64,000 nucleotides of DNA from Planctomycetota bacterium (GCA_016712285.1 JADJRK010000001.1:2418001-2482000); one strand, 5' to 3'; shown: positions 1-10,120, counted from the stretch's first letter. The notes: generated from the letters alone by a model not told the origin. Program-made: numbers and translations.

Positions 1-2309
1 TTATCCAGCACCGCCGGGTCGTTGCGCTGGTCGGCGGGCAGGCGCACGATGATGTCGCGTTCTTCGTTGCCTTCGTCATATCCGCCGATGCGCTGGCCGT
101 TGATCAACATCTTCACGAAGTTGCCGATCCACTGCGTGTTCAGGCCCAGCAGCGCCGCCTTCTGCCGGTCGACGCGAATGCGCAGCTCGGGCTTGCCGGT
201 GCGCAGGTTGTCGCGCACGTCCACGACGCCCTCGACGCTTTCAATGATGCGGCGGACCTTGGTGACGGCCTCGCCGAGTTTGCGCTCGTCATCGACCGAG
301 ATCTCGACGTTGATCGGCGGGCCCGTCGGCGGGCCGACAGCCGCTTCCTTGACCTCGAAGTCGGCGCCCGGCAGGTCCTTGATCAGGGGGCGGACGTCCT
401 TGATCCACTTGCTGGGGCTGCCGATGCGATCGGCTTCATCCTTGAAGCTGATGGTGATGTTGGCGATGTGCGTGGCGTCTGCGCCGCCTTCCATGGGATT
501 TGCGCCGCCGCCCACGCCGCCGACGGTCGTCTCGAGGCCTTTGATGTCTTCGTATGGGGGCAGGCGCGACTCGACCAGCCGGGCAAGTTTGTCGGTGGTC
601 TCAAGGCTTGTGCCCTCGGCGGCGGTGATGCTGATAGTCGCCAGCTTTGGCTCAACTGATGGGAACAGCTCAACGCCGTGGCCCATCATGCTGTACAGCA
701 CGATGGTGCTGACCAGCATCAGGAACGCGGCGCCCAGCCATGCCTTGGGCCACTTGAGGGCGCGGCGCAGCAGGCCTTCGTACGCGGCCAGAATCTGAAA
801 GCCGAAGCCCTGCACTTTCTTGTCCATCGCGCTGGTCTTGGGTTTGCGATAGCGCATGAAGGTGGCGGCGATGGTCGGGTTGATCACCAGCGCGACAAAC
901 AGGCTGCACACCAGAGTCACGATAACCGTCAGCGGCAGGAAGCTCATGAACTCGCCCATGATGCCGGGCCAGAACAGCATGGGACCGAACGCGCCAAGGG
1001 TGGTCGCCGTGCTGGCAATGACGGGCCACGCGACTTCGCCGGTGGCGTCCTTGGCGGCCTGGATCGGCGTCTTGTTCATGCCGATGTGCCGATAGATGTT
1101 CTCGATAATCACGATGGCGTTGTCGACCAGCATGCCCTGGGCCAGGATCAGCGCGAACAGCACGACCATGTTCATTGTCACGCCCATGAGCTGCAGGACG
1201 CTGAAGCTCATCAGCAGGCTGAGTGGGATGGCGGTGGCGACAAACAACGCGTTGCGCAGGCCGAGCGCAAAAAAGATCACGAGCAGCACGAGCACCAGCC
1301 CCGAAAGGATGTTGTTCTCGAGGTCGTTGACCATGTTGCGAATGTCGTGGGACGCATCGGTCAGAATCGCGTACTCGACGCCCGCCGGGAAATCCGACTT
1401 CGCCTGCGCCAGCCCGTACTTGATGGTCTCGGCGATCACGATGATGTTGGCGCCGGCGCGCTTGCTGATGCTGAGCTGCACGGCGTCTTTGCCGTCGCGG
1501 CGCGCATAGCTGATCGGGTCTTTGTAGTTGCGATAGGCCCGCGCCACGTCGCGCAGATACACCGGCCGGCCTTCGACGTTGTGGATGACCAGGCTCTCGA
1601 CGTCTTCGGCGGTCTTGAACTCGCCGGGAATGCGCACCGACGCCTTCACCAGGCCGGTGTCAACACCGCCGGCGGAGATGTCGTTGTTCTCGCCGCGCAG
1701 TGTCTCGATCAGCTGGTTCACGGGAAGCTGGTAGGCTTCAAGCTTTTCCGGGTCGACTTCGATTTCGATCTGCGGCTCGACTGCACCAGCGATGCTGACA
1801 TCCAGCACGCCGTCGATGCCCTCGATCTTGTCTTCCAGTTCTTCGGCGACGCGTTCAAGCACCGTGACGTCTGCGCCGTAAAGCGTGACGATCATGATCG
1901 GGAATTCAGAGAAGCTCAGCTCCTGAATGGTTTCGTCTTCTACATCAGTGGGAAACTCAACCTTGGCGCGGTCGTACTTTTCGCGCACGCGCTGCAGCGC
2001 TTCTTCGACAGGCACGCTGGGGTCGAACTCGGCGGTGGTGATGCTGATGCCTTCGCTGGACACGCTGCTGAGTTCTTTCAGTCCCTTGACGTTGCGCAGT
2101 TCGCGCTCAAGGGGCACGGTGACCGACTTCTCCACGTCCTCGGGGCTGGCCTCGGGCCACGGCACCGCAATCGTTACCAGCGGCACCTTGATGTCGGGCG
2201 TGCTCTCGCGCGGCAGCGTGGCATAGCTGAAGATGCCGAGCAGCAGGATACCCGCCATCAGCACAAAGACCGGGATGCGGTGGTCAATCGAGAAGTTACT
2301 GATCTGCAT
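1..2309 (-). CDS. RND-family efflux pump permease (partial, C-terminus outside window)
   Basis: Inner-membrane proton-driven RND transporter, the pump of a tripartite efflux system. The 769 visible residues start MQISNFSIDHRIPVFV, with the first membrane helix at about residues 9-30. A large periplasmic pore region follows, then the helix carrying GMLVDNAIVIIEN (Asp396), which corresponds to the proton-relay Asp of AcrB. The second relay Asp of AcrB is Asn397 here, a variant common in many RND pumps. Further helices and the second periplasmic half follow before the window edge, so about a quarter of the roughly 1000-residue family length is missing. The ATG lies 10 bp after the adaptor stop codon, so the two are co-transcribed. 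Substrate cannot be told from the sequence. Confidence 0.93.
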   Translation of the reverse strand, partial: MQISNFSIDHRIPVFVLMAGILLLGIFSYATLPRESTPDIKVPLVTIAVPWPEASPEDVEKSVTVPLERELRNVKGLKELSSVSSEGISITTAEFDPSVPVEEALQRVREKYDRAKVEFPTDVEDETIQELSFSEFPIMIVTLYGADVTVLERVAEELEDKIEGIDGVLDVSIAGAVEPQIEIEVDPEKLEAYQLPVNQLIETLRGENNDISAGGVDTGLVKASVRIPGEFKTAEDVESLVIHNVEGRPVYLRDVARAYRNYKDPISYARRDGKDAVQLSISKRAGANIIVIAETIKYGLAQAKSDFPAGVEYAILTDASHDIRNMVNDLENNILSGLVLVLLVIFFALGLRNALFVATAIPLSLLMSFSVLQLMGVTMNMVVLFALILAQGMLVDNAIVIIENIYRHIGMNKTPIQAAKDATGEVAWPVIASTATTLGAFGPMLFWPGIMGEFMSFLPLTVIVTLVCSLFVALVINPTIAATFMRYRKPKTSAMDKKVQGFGFQILAAYEGLLRRALKWPKAWLGAAFLMLVSTIVLYSMMGHGVELFPSVEPKLATISITAAEGTSLETTDKLARLVESRLPPYEDIKGLETTVGGVGGGANPMEGGADATHIANITISFKDEADRIGSPSKWIKDVRPLIKDLPGADFEVKEAAVGPPTGPPINVEISVDDERKLGEAVTKVRRIIESVEGVVDVRDNLRTGKPELRIRVDRQKAALLGLNTQWIGNFVKMLINGQRIGGYDEGNEERDIIVRLPADQRNDPAVLD

Positions 2310-2319
2310 GGCTGTCGTC

Positions 2320-3483
2320 CTAGGTTGTCGGGTCTTTCTCGAGTGCAGTCACAAGGTCGCCGTCGCCAAGCCACTGGGCGCCGGTGGTGACCACGCGGTC
2401 GCCGGGCTTGATGGCGTCGCCCAGAATCTCGGCCCATTCCATGGTCAACTGGCCGATCCGGATGTTGGTCACTTCTTTGACCTGTTCGCCCTTGAGCACG
2501 AACAGCGAGCGCTTGGGGCCGTTGAGCTTGATCGCCGACAGCGGCACCACGATTGCCTCGGCGCGCTTGTAGGTCGTGACCTGCACGGTGCCGAAAATGC
2601 CGGCTGGCAACGACAGGTCGGCGTTGTTGATTTCGATCTCGACCGTGAAGCTGTGGGTCTGCGGGTGCGCCAGCGAGTCTTTGCGGGCGACCAGGCCCTT
2701 GCGCACGGTGCTCTTGCCTGCGGCGTCGCGCAGCGAGGTCAGCGTGACGTCCACGGCATCGCCGACGCTCAAAGCAGAGTAATGCGCCTCCGGCATTTCC
2801 ACGTCGGCGCGGATGCGATCCAAGACTGCAACGCGCGCGATCAACTCGCCGGGGTTCACGTACTCGCCCTTCTGGCGCGCACGCTCAGTCACGATGCCGC
2901 TGACCGGCGAGCAGATGCGGGTGTTCTCAATCTGTGATCGGGCCCTCAGTGCTGCAGCCTTGGCGGTGTCGCGCCGCGTGCGTGCCTGGTCAAGCTGGCT
3001 GCCGGTGGTGTCGGGGTACCCCTGCAGGCGCTGCAGGTCGCGCACGGCCTGGTCGTACATGGATTGCGCTTCGCGAAAGGCCTGGACCAGGGCCGCATCG
3101 TCAATCAGCGCGAAGCTCTTGACGCCCTTGAGGTGCTCAAGGTTGCGCAGGGCAATCTCGTCCTCGGTCGGGATCATTGAGCGCCGGTTGATGTAGTCCT
3201 GCGCCTCTTCCCAGATGCCCGGCGGCACCGACGACGCTTCCACTTTGTCGCCCTTGTCAAAGGGCATGTCGACGATGTTGCCCGGCATGGTCGCCCGCAA
3301 CTCCACTTCTTCGACGGCGCGGGTCACGACCGGCAACTTGATCTTCACCTCAAGGGGCTGCAGCACGATCGCCTTGGCAACCACATTGCGCCGCGTCGGC
3401 CCGTTGGCCGATGTCGGCGGGGCCTGCGGGCCGCATGCGGCAACCACCAGCGGCAATGCCAGCAGCAGAACTCGGAATCTCAT
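2320..3483 (-). CDS. RND efflux periplasmic adaptor (membrane fusion lipoprotein)
   Basis: HlyD/AcrA-type adaptor of 387 residues linking the downstream RND pump to an outer-membrane channel. The N-terminus is a lipoprotein signal with lipobox VVAAC (Cys17). A lipoyl/barrel-sandwich half follows at about 50-85, then a helical hairpin at about 100-190 rich in Arg, Glu and Gln, the second lipoyl half (NTRICSPVSGIVTERA), and beta-barrel and membrane-proximal domains. Its start codon overlaps the tetR stop (ATGA), so translation is coupled to the regulator. No outer-membrane TolC-like gene is visible in the window. Confidence 0.92.
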   Translation of the reverse strand: MRFRVLLLALPLVVAACGPQAPPTSANGPTRRNVVAKAIVLQPLEVKIKLPVVTRAVEEVELRATMPGNIVDMPFDKGDKVEASSVPPGIWEEAQDYINRRSMIPTEDEIALRNLEHLKGVKSFALIDDAALVQAFREAQSMYDQAVRDLQRLQGYPDTTGSQLDQARTRRDTAKAAALRARSQIENTRICSPVSGIVTERARQKGEYVNPGELIARVAVLDRIRADVEMPEAHYSALSVGDAVDVTLTSLRDAAGKSTVRKGLVARKDSLAHPQTHSFTVEIEINNADLSLPAGIFGTVQVTTYKRAEAIVVPLSAIKLNGPKRSLFVLKGEQVKEVTNIRIGQLTMEWAEILGDAIKPGDRVVTTGAQWLGDGDLVTALEKDPTT

Positions 3484-4085
3484 CTCTTCCTCACGGTATG
3501 AAGGTTCAACACTCCATGCATGACTACAGCGGCTATCGTCTCAGACAGTTCCTCAGCGTCGCCTTCCCAGCGCGGGCAGGCGACGACCTGCATCAACTCG
3601 TGCATCAGCATCGCCCAGAACGAGCGCACCGCCGGCATCGCCAGCGTCGGCGCAAGTCCCAGCCGCACCAGAGCATCAGCCCACGCGGCGTAGGCCTGCT
3701 TGTCGGTTTCTTCAACATGGGAAACGAGGGATTTCAGGCTGCTGCGCCCGAACCAGATCGAGAACCCGAACGCCAGCGTGTCCTTGAACTGCACAGCCAG
3801 CTTCAGCATCTCGCGACCAAAGCGCACGAATGCGTCTTCTGCGTCTTCCGCTTCTTCAAACACCTGGTTCCGGGCGGCCACCGCGGCCTTTGTGAACTCG
3901 CCGATCAGGGCCTGCGCCAGACCCTCTTTGCTGCCGAAGTGATAGTAGAGCGACGGCTTGGTACAGCCGGCGGCCTCGACAATTTCGCGCACGCTGACGG
4001 CGTCGTAACCGCGTTGCGCGAAGAGCTTTGCGGCTTGGCGCAGGATTGTGCTTCGGGTACAGGTGTCTGTGGTCTTGGAAGCCAT
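3480..4085 (-). CDS. TetR/AcrR-family transcriptional repressor
   Basis: A 201-residue one-component regulator. The N-terminal helix-turn-helix (about residues 13-58) reads ILRQAAKLFAQRGYDAVSV then REIVEAAGCTKPSLYYHFGS, the classic TetR pattern. The C-terminal half is a helical ligand-binding domain. The ATG chosen (MASKTTD) lies just downstream of a dyad operator; a longer reading frame upstream would run through that operator and is unlikely. It is the first gene of a tetR-adaptor-pump operon with a 4-bp overlap to the adaptor, so it probably represses its own operon. The inducer is unknown. Confidence 0.9.
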   Translation of the reverse strand: MASKTTDTCTRSTILRQAAKLFAQRGYDAVSVREIVEAAGCTKPSLYYHFGSKEGLAQALIGEFTKAAVAARNQVFEEAEDAEDAFVRFGREMLKLAVQFKDTLAFGFSIWFGRSSLKSLVSHVEETDKQAYAAWADALVRLGLAPTLAMPAVRSFWAMLMHELMQVVACPRWEGDAEELSETIAAVVMHGVLNLHTVRKR

Positions 4086-4096
4086 CGCCCGCTCTA

Positions 4097-4112
4097 TACC
4101 GTCCGGTAGGTA
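4097..4112 (-). promoter_or_regulatory. TetR-type dyad operator in the efflux operon promoter
   Basis: A 16-bp dyad with symmetric positions TACC-nn-CCGG-nn-GGTA (TACCGTCCGGTAGGTA on the plus strand), containing the 12-bp inverted repeat TACCG-TC-CGGTA. It ends 11 bp upstream of the tetR ATG and overlaps a TATAGA-like -10 on the minus strand. Size, symmetry and position fit an autoregulatory TetR/AcrR operator; binding is inferred. Confidence 0.65.
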
Positions 4113-4295
4113 AAATGCGCAAGAGGAACGAATGTCGGGGTGGCCTCGATTCCTGAAAACTGCCCACAACCTGCCGCCGGTTCTGCCCATTGATTCGATG
4201 GGCCACGGCCGCTAAACTCTCCGCCCCGCACTTGAGCGGGATTGTCTTTTGTTGGCCTGATGCCGTCGAATCGGCTTGCTTGGGAACCTGTCGGT

Positions 4296-4493
4296 ATGGT
4301 GAAGATCAAGGCGCGCAGCTCAGAATCGGTTGACCAGCTTCTCCGGCGCTTCAAGAAGGCATGCGAGAAAGAAGGCCTCACACGGGCCATGAAGCGCATT
4401 GCCTACTATGAAAAGCCCAGCGTCACCCGGAACCGCAAGAAGCGCCAGGCACTCAAGCGCAAACTGCAGGCGACGTTCCTTGGCCAGATGTAA
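4296..4493 (+). CDS. rpsU: Small ribosomal subunit protein bS21
   Basis: A 65-residue basic protein of the 30S subunit. It carries the bS21 pattern: short N-terminal strand (MVKIKARSSESVDQLLRRFK), then a Cys-Glu-Lys turn (KKACEKEG), an arginine-rich helix ending RIAYYEKPSVTR, and a Lys/Arg-rich tail. The ATG used gives the family length; an upstream in-frame ATG at 4242 would add 18 unconserved residues. An ABC ATPase gene begins 2 bp after the stop, an unusual partner for rpsU. Confidence 0.9.
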   Translation: MVKIKARSSESVDQLLRRFKKACEKEGLTRAMKRIAYYEKPSVTRNRKKRQALKRKLQATFLGQM

Positions 4494-4495
4494 TC

Positions 4496-5350
4496 GTGGC
4501 AGCCGTTGAAATCAGCGGCCTCACCCGAACCTTCCGAGATTTCTTCGGCCGTCGAAGCGTGCTTGCGCTCGACGGCCTTTCTCTTTCTGTTGAGGCAGGG
4601 CAGGTCTTTGGCTTGCTCGGCCCCAATGGCAGCGGCAAAAGCACGGCCTTCAAGATTGCCGTCGGGCTGCTGCGCCCCAGTTCGGGCACCGTCACGATCA
4701 ACGGGCACAAGCCCGGCACCCTGTCGGCCCGCAAAGCCACGGGGTTTCTTCCCGAGGATTCCACGCTGCTGCCGTTTCTAAGCGCCCGCGAGAGCCTGCA
4801 ATTGCACGGCGCGCTGGCAGGTTTGGGTCGCGCCGCTGCCGCCAGGAAGGCCGATGAGTTGCTTGAGCGCATGGGCTTGACAGACGCCGCCCGGCGCAGG
4901 GTCAAGGGCTTCAGCAAGGGTATGCAGCGGCGCCTTGGCGTGGCGACGGTGCTGATGGGCGACCCCGACGTGTTCATTCTGGACGAACCGACCAGCGGGC
5001 TTGACCCTCTGGGCGCGGTGCAGATGAAAGAGCTGATTGCCGAGTTGCGCGGCAAGGGCAAAGCGATCCTGATCTCAAGCCACTTGCTGGGCGAACTCGA
5101 GAACGTGTGTGACCGCGTGGCCTTCATCAATCACGGCAAGCTGCTCAGCGAGGGCACGCTCGAAGAACTGCTGCGCGAAAAAGACCTGCACGAGCTGCGC
5201 CTGAGCCCGCCGGACCCCGCCGCAATCCGCGCCCTTGAGTCGCTTGCCGCCGAAAAGGGCTTGCGCGTGGTAAGCAGCAAGGCGCCCATGCGCACGCTGG
5301 AGGCCTTCTACCTTCAGATGCTCAAGCGCGACGACGGAGACAAGTCGTGA
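4496..5350 (+). CDS. ABC transporter ATP-binding protein
   Basis: A 284-residue nucleotide-binding subunit of an ABC-2-type exporter. Walker A is GPNGSGKST (42-50), the signature is FSKGMQRR (139-146), Walker B is VFILDEPTSGLD (159-170), and the switch His lies in ILISSHLL. The C-terminal about 60 residues form a regulatory extension as in NatA/CcmA-like proteins. It starts with GTG 2 bp after the rpsU stop and its TGA overlaps the GTG of the permease gene (GTGA), so rpsU, the ATPase and the permease probably form one transcript. Substrate unknown. Confidence 0.9.
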   Translation: MAAVEISGLTRTFRDFFGRRSVLALDGLSLSVEAGQVFGLLGPNGSGKSTAFKIAVGLLRPSSGTVTINGHKPGTLSARKATGFLPEDSTLLPFLSARESLQLHGALAGLGRAAAARKADELLERMGLTDAARRRVKGFSKGMQRRLGVATVLMGDPDVFILDEPTSGLDPLGAVQMKELIAELRGKGKAILISSHLLGELENVCDRVAFINHGKLLSEGTLEELLREKDLHELRLSPPDPAAIRALESLAAEKGLRVVSSKAPMRTLEAFYLQMLKRDDGDKS

Positions 5351-6543
5351 TTCGCGCCGCGGCAATCGCCAGGGCTGCGCTGATCGAGACGGCGCGCTCG
5401 CGCGTCACGCCGGTCGCCGTGCTGGTCCTGCTGGCCGCCGTGCCCGCCCTGACGTGGCTGTTCGGCGACGATGCCGCCACGCGCGACTGGATGACCCGGC
5501 TGCTGCCCGCGGAAGGTTTGCGGGTGCTGATGCCCCTTGCGGCGATTGTCGGGGGTGCGTTTCTGCTGCGGCCCTCGATCAAGCGCGGATGGGCCGTGCT
5601 GCCGGCGCGCCGGGCGGAGTGGTTTGCGGGCACTGTGATCGCGGGCATCTGCGTGCTGGTGGTGGCGGCGCTGGTGTTCAGTGCCGGCGCGATGCTCGGC
5701 GGCTGGATGTTCGGCACGCCGCTGGCGAACACGTCACACGCGGGCTCAATCCAGCTGACGCGCGTGCAGGAAGGTGTGACCCAGCAGCGCCATTTCAAGC
5801 CGGGCGAGATGGCTGTCGCGAACCCGCTGCGCGAAGAAACCCTCTGGATTGAACTTCCGGACGACGCCGGCGACGCCATTGCGGGCGAGATTGAATTCCT
5901 GCCGATCTGGACGCAGGAGCTTCCGCCGCAGCAGTCTTCGCCCGTGGCGCTCTGGCTAGAAGGGCCGAATGGCCGCGCGCCCGTGGAGCTGAAAGTCGAG
6001 TCGCGGCGCCGCGTCAGCTTTCACGCCGCTGCCAATGGCGCGCAACGATTGATCCTGCAGCCGGTAGACCCCGCGCTGCTGATCGGCACCTCGACCGACC
6101 GCGTGCGCTTCACCACAGGCGAAAGCGGCGTGCTGGGCAGCCTGGCGGCGCTGCTGGTGCTGGGCCTTGGCGCAACGCTGCTGTGCCTGTGCGCGGTGCT
6201 GATGATTCGCGGCCTTTCCACGGCTCCCACGGCCGCGCTGGCGGGGCTGCTGCTGATGGCAGCGCTGACGCTGCTGCCCAGCCTGGCGCCGGCGCAGGGC
6301 ATGGCGCGGGCCCGCCGGGCAGATGTGCAGGGCGTGAAACAGGAGCCGGGGCTGATGCAACGCCTAGAAGATGAACTGGACGCGCTGCCACAGCTGTTTC
6401 CGGACGTCTACTTTGACGAGTTTCTGGCTGGTCGCACCGTGCCCGCCGCCGCGTGGGGCGAGGGGCTGGCGCGCCTCGGGATTGGTCTGCTGCTGCTGGT
6501 GCCCGGCGCCTGGCTGTTCACGCGGCGCCAGATTGCGCGCTGA
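5347..6543 (+). CDS. ABC-2-type transporter permease-like membrane protein
   Basis: A 398-residue membrane protein and presumed partner of the overlapping ATPase gene. Hydrophobic segments lie at about 20-40, 60-75 and 92-118. A large extracytoplasmic soluble domain follows (about 120-255, containing WIELPDDAGDAIAGEIEFLP). There are then hydrophobic stretches near 258-285, 290-310 and a final helix near 375-390. Sequence identity to known permeases is weak; the assignment rests on topology and gene overlap. GTG start within the overlap. Confidence 0.7.
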   Translation: MIRAAAIARAALIETARSRVTPVAVLVLLAAVPALTWLFGDDAATRDWMTRLLPAEGLRVLMPLAAIVGGAFLLRPSIKRGWAVLPARRAEWFAGTVIAGICVLVVAALVFSAGAMLGGWMFGTPLANTSHAGSIQLTRVQEGVTQQRHFKPGEMAVANPLREETLWIELPDDAGDAIAGEIEFLPIWTQELPPQQSSPVALWLEGPNGRAPVELKVESRRRVSFHAAANGAQRLILQPVDPALLIGTSTDRVRFTTGESGVLGSLAALLVLGLGATLLCLCAVLMIRGLSTAPTAALAGLLLMAALTLLPSLAPAQGMARARRADVQGVKQEPGLMQRLEDELDALPQLFPDVYFDEFLAGRTVPAAAWGEGLARLGIGLLLLVPGAWLFTRRQIAR

Positions 6544-6601
6544 TGGCGGGTTGACGCGCCGGCTTGCCGGGCAACCGCGAAGCGTTTACATTCGCGCCGC
6601 C

Positions 6602-6689
6602 GGAGGGGTGACAGAGTGGCCGATTGTGCGCGCTTGGAAAGCGCGTGTACCGCAAGGTACCGGGGGTTCGAATCCCCCTCCCTCCGCCA
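6602..6689 (+). tRNA. tRNA-Ser(GGA)
   Basis: An 88-nt class II tRNA with encoded CCA. The acceptor stem GGAGGGG pairs with TCCCTCC. The anticodon stem-loop CGCTTGGAAAGCG holds GGA, the long variable arm is GTGTACCGCAAGGTAC, and the T-arm is GGGGGTTCGAATCCCCC. Its last 25 bases plus one flanking T recur 155 bp downstream. Confidence 0.96.
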
Positions 6690-6690
6690 T
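6665..6690 (+). repeat. 26-bp direct repeat, copy 1 (tRNA-Ser 3' end)
   Basis: Starts GGTTCGAATCC and ends CTCCGCCAT, covering the T-loop, 3' T-stem strand, acceptor strand and CCA of tRNA-Ser plus one T. Copy 2 is identical over 26 bp. This is the form of att-site duplications left by tRNA-targeting integrases, although no integrase gene is present. Confidence 0.85.
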
Positions 6691-6792
6691 CGTGCTTTGT
6701 GCGGCCGCGCCGACGGAATGACTCGCGCGGCCGCTTCGTTTACGTCCGGCGCCGCCCGCCTGTGGGCGGGCTTGGGCCGGACTACTGCGCGG

Positions 6793-6819
6793 TCAAAACG
6801 GTCCACTGGACCGTTTTGA
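6793..6819. repeat. Perfect 27-bp palindrome
   Basis: A 13-bp arm TCAAAACGGTCCA, one central C, then its exact reverse complement. It abuts the second copy of the tRNA-Ser 3' end. The function is not evident; it could be a hairpin, a recombinase site or a remnant of a tRNA variable arm. Confidence 0.8.
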
Positions 6820-6845
6820 GGTTCGAATCCCCCTCCCTCCGCCAT
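6820..6845 (+). repeat. 26-bp direct repeat, copy 2 (tRNA-Ser 3'-end duplication)
   Basis: Exact copy of the tRNA-Ser 3' end (T-loop through CCA plus T), not attached to a complete tRNA. The bases before it (TTTTGA) cannot pair with the 3' T-stem strand, so it is a fragment and not a second tRNA gene. Confidence 0.85.
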
Positions 6846-6879
6846 GAATAACAGCGCCGTTGGCGCTGTTATTCATGGC
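6841..6879. repeat. Perfect 39-bp palindrome (18-bp stem, 3-nt loop)
   Basis: GCCATGAATAACAGCGCC, loop GTT, then its exact reverse complement. It shares its first five bases with the tRNA 3'-end duplication. There is no T-run, so it is not a typical intrinsic terminator. Confidence 0.8.
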
Positions 6880-6883
6880 GCGC

Positions 6884-6905
6884 GCCGAAGCCTTGGCGAA
6901 GGCGG
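6884..6905. repeat. 22-bp dispersed repeat, copy 1
   Basis: Core GCCTTGGCGAAGG flanked by GCCGAA and CGG. It recurs identically at 41818-41839 downstream of tRNA-Val. It is itself imperfectly palindromic. Both copies lie within about 220 bp of a tRNA 3' end. Confidence 0.75.
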
Positions 6906-6936
6906 GCCCCACGTCAGACCGGGTGTGAATCGGCAC

Positions 6937-6945
6937 TTATCCACA
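6937..6945 (+). promoter_or_regulatory. DnaA box (TTATCCACA)
   Basis: An exact match to the high-affinity DnaA box consensus TTATNCACA, upstream of the dciA-like and gyrB genes. A weaker 7-of-9 inverted match (TGTGAATCG) lies at 6924-6932. One good box is not enough to call an origin. Confidence 0.5.
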
Positions 6946-7036
6946 ACCCCTCCAATTGCCGCTAACACCTTATTTCAAGCGGGTTTGCGGCCTTTCTTGC
7001 CTTTCTATTGTCGCCCGCATTTGTATAGTGTCCGCG

Positions 7037-7497
7037 ATGGCGACACGCCTTGTCAAACGCACCCGGATTGCCCCGCAAGACGCCTCCAAAGACCCTCTGG
7101 AGCGACTGCGCCAGAACACCCGCACGCCCCTGATGCCGGTCTCTTTTGCGGCTGCGCTGACGATTTACATGGGCGAGCAAAAGCGCAACAACCGCTCGCG
7201 CCTGCAGCGCATTCGCAACGCGTGGCTGATGGCCATTGAGCAGGTGCCCGGCGTCAACGCGCAGGCAGCCGCAACGGCCGAGGTGCGCAACGTGGCCAAA
7301 ACCGGCGCCGTGCATGCAACACTGGACAACCCGTCGCTGGCCCATGAACTCGGCGTCGTCTACAAGCAGGCGCTGTTTGACAAGATGCGCGAGTTGCTGC
7401 ATGGCCGTGACACGATCTCTGAACTCATGATCCACTCCCGCGGCGGGCGCCGCAAAGACGCAACACGCGGCACACGCCGCAATCAAGCGAGGAAGTA

Positions 7498-7498
<1 letters not shown>
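7037..7498 (+). CDS. DUF721/DciA-like protein upstream of gyrB
   Basis: A 153-residue protein. Residues about 55-135 fit the DUF721 pattern: a helix with Trp (RIRNAWLMAIEQVPGVNAQA), a strand-turn-strand (GAVHATLDNPSLAHELGVVY), then helix and strand (LFDKMRELLHG, ISELMI). DUF721 proteins include DciA, a replicative-helicase loader, and the gene often sits next to gyrB. A basic tail (SRGGRRKDATRGTRRNQARK) follows. The ATG chosen is only 7 bp after a TATAGT -10-like hexamer, so the message might be leaderless; an upstream in-frame ATG at 6956 is less likely. Its TAA overlaps the gyrB ATG by one base. Confidence 0.65.
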
Positions 7499-10029
<2,531 letters not shown>

Positions 10030-10120
10030 AGTGGCATGCGCCTCCGGCGCATGAGTTGCGCGGACCTCCGGTCAGCGGCGGGACGCCGCGGCAACTCATT
10101 CGCGGGACGCGAATGCCACT
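10030..10120. repeat. Nested multi-arm palindrome at the gyrB/ABC convergent junction
   Basis: The outer stem AGTGGC (10030-10035) pairs with GCCACT (10115-10120). Inside it are hairpin ATGCGCC-TCC-GGCGCAT, then stem GAGTTGC (10053-10059) pairing with GCAACTC (10091-10097). That stem encloses hairpins GACC-TCC-GGTC and GCGGCG-GGA-CGCCGC. Outside it is hairpin ATTCGCG-GGA-CGCGAAT. The element begins right after the gyrB stop and ends inside the stop codon of the opposing ABC gene. It may act as a bidirectional terminator or be a palindromic repeat-family member. Confidence 0.75.

Noticed and set aside
678..2390. Long open frame of 570 codons on the plus strand
   Set aside because: It is antisense to the RND pump, whose motifs and codon pattern are clear on the minus strand; the antisense translation has no recognisable domain.
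6820..6845. Second tRNA-Ser gene
   Set aside because: Only the 3' end is present; the upstream sequence cannot form T-stem, anticodon or acceptor pairing.
6602..6905. Genomic island or phage at tRNA-Ser
   Set aside because: Only 155 bp separate the duplicated ends and no integrase, phage or plasmid gene is present in the window.
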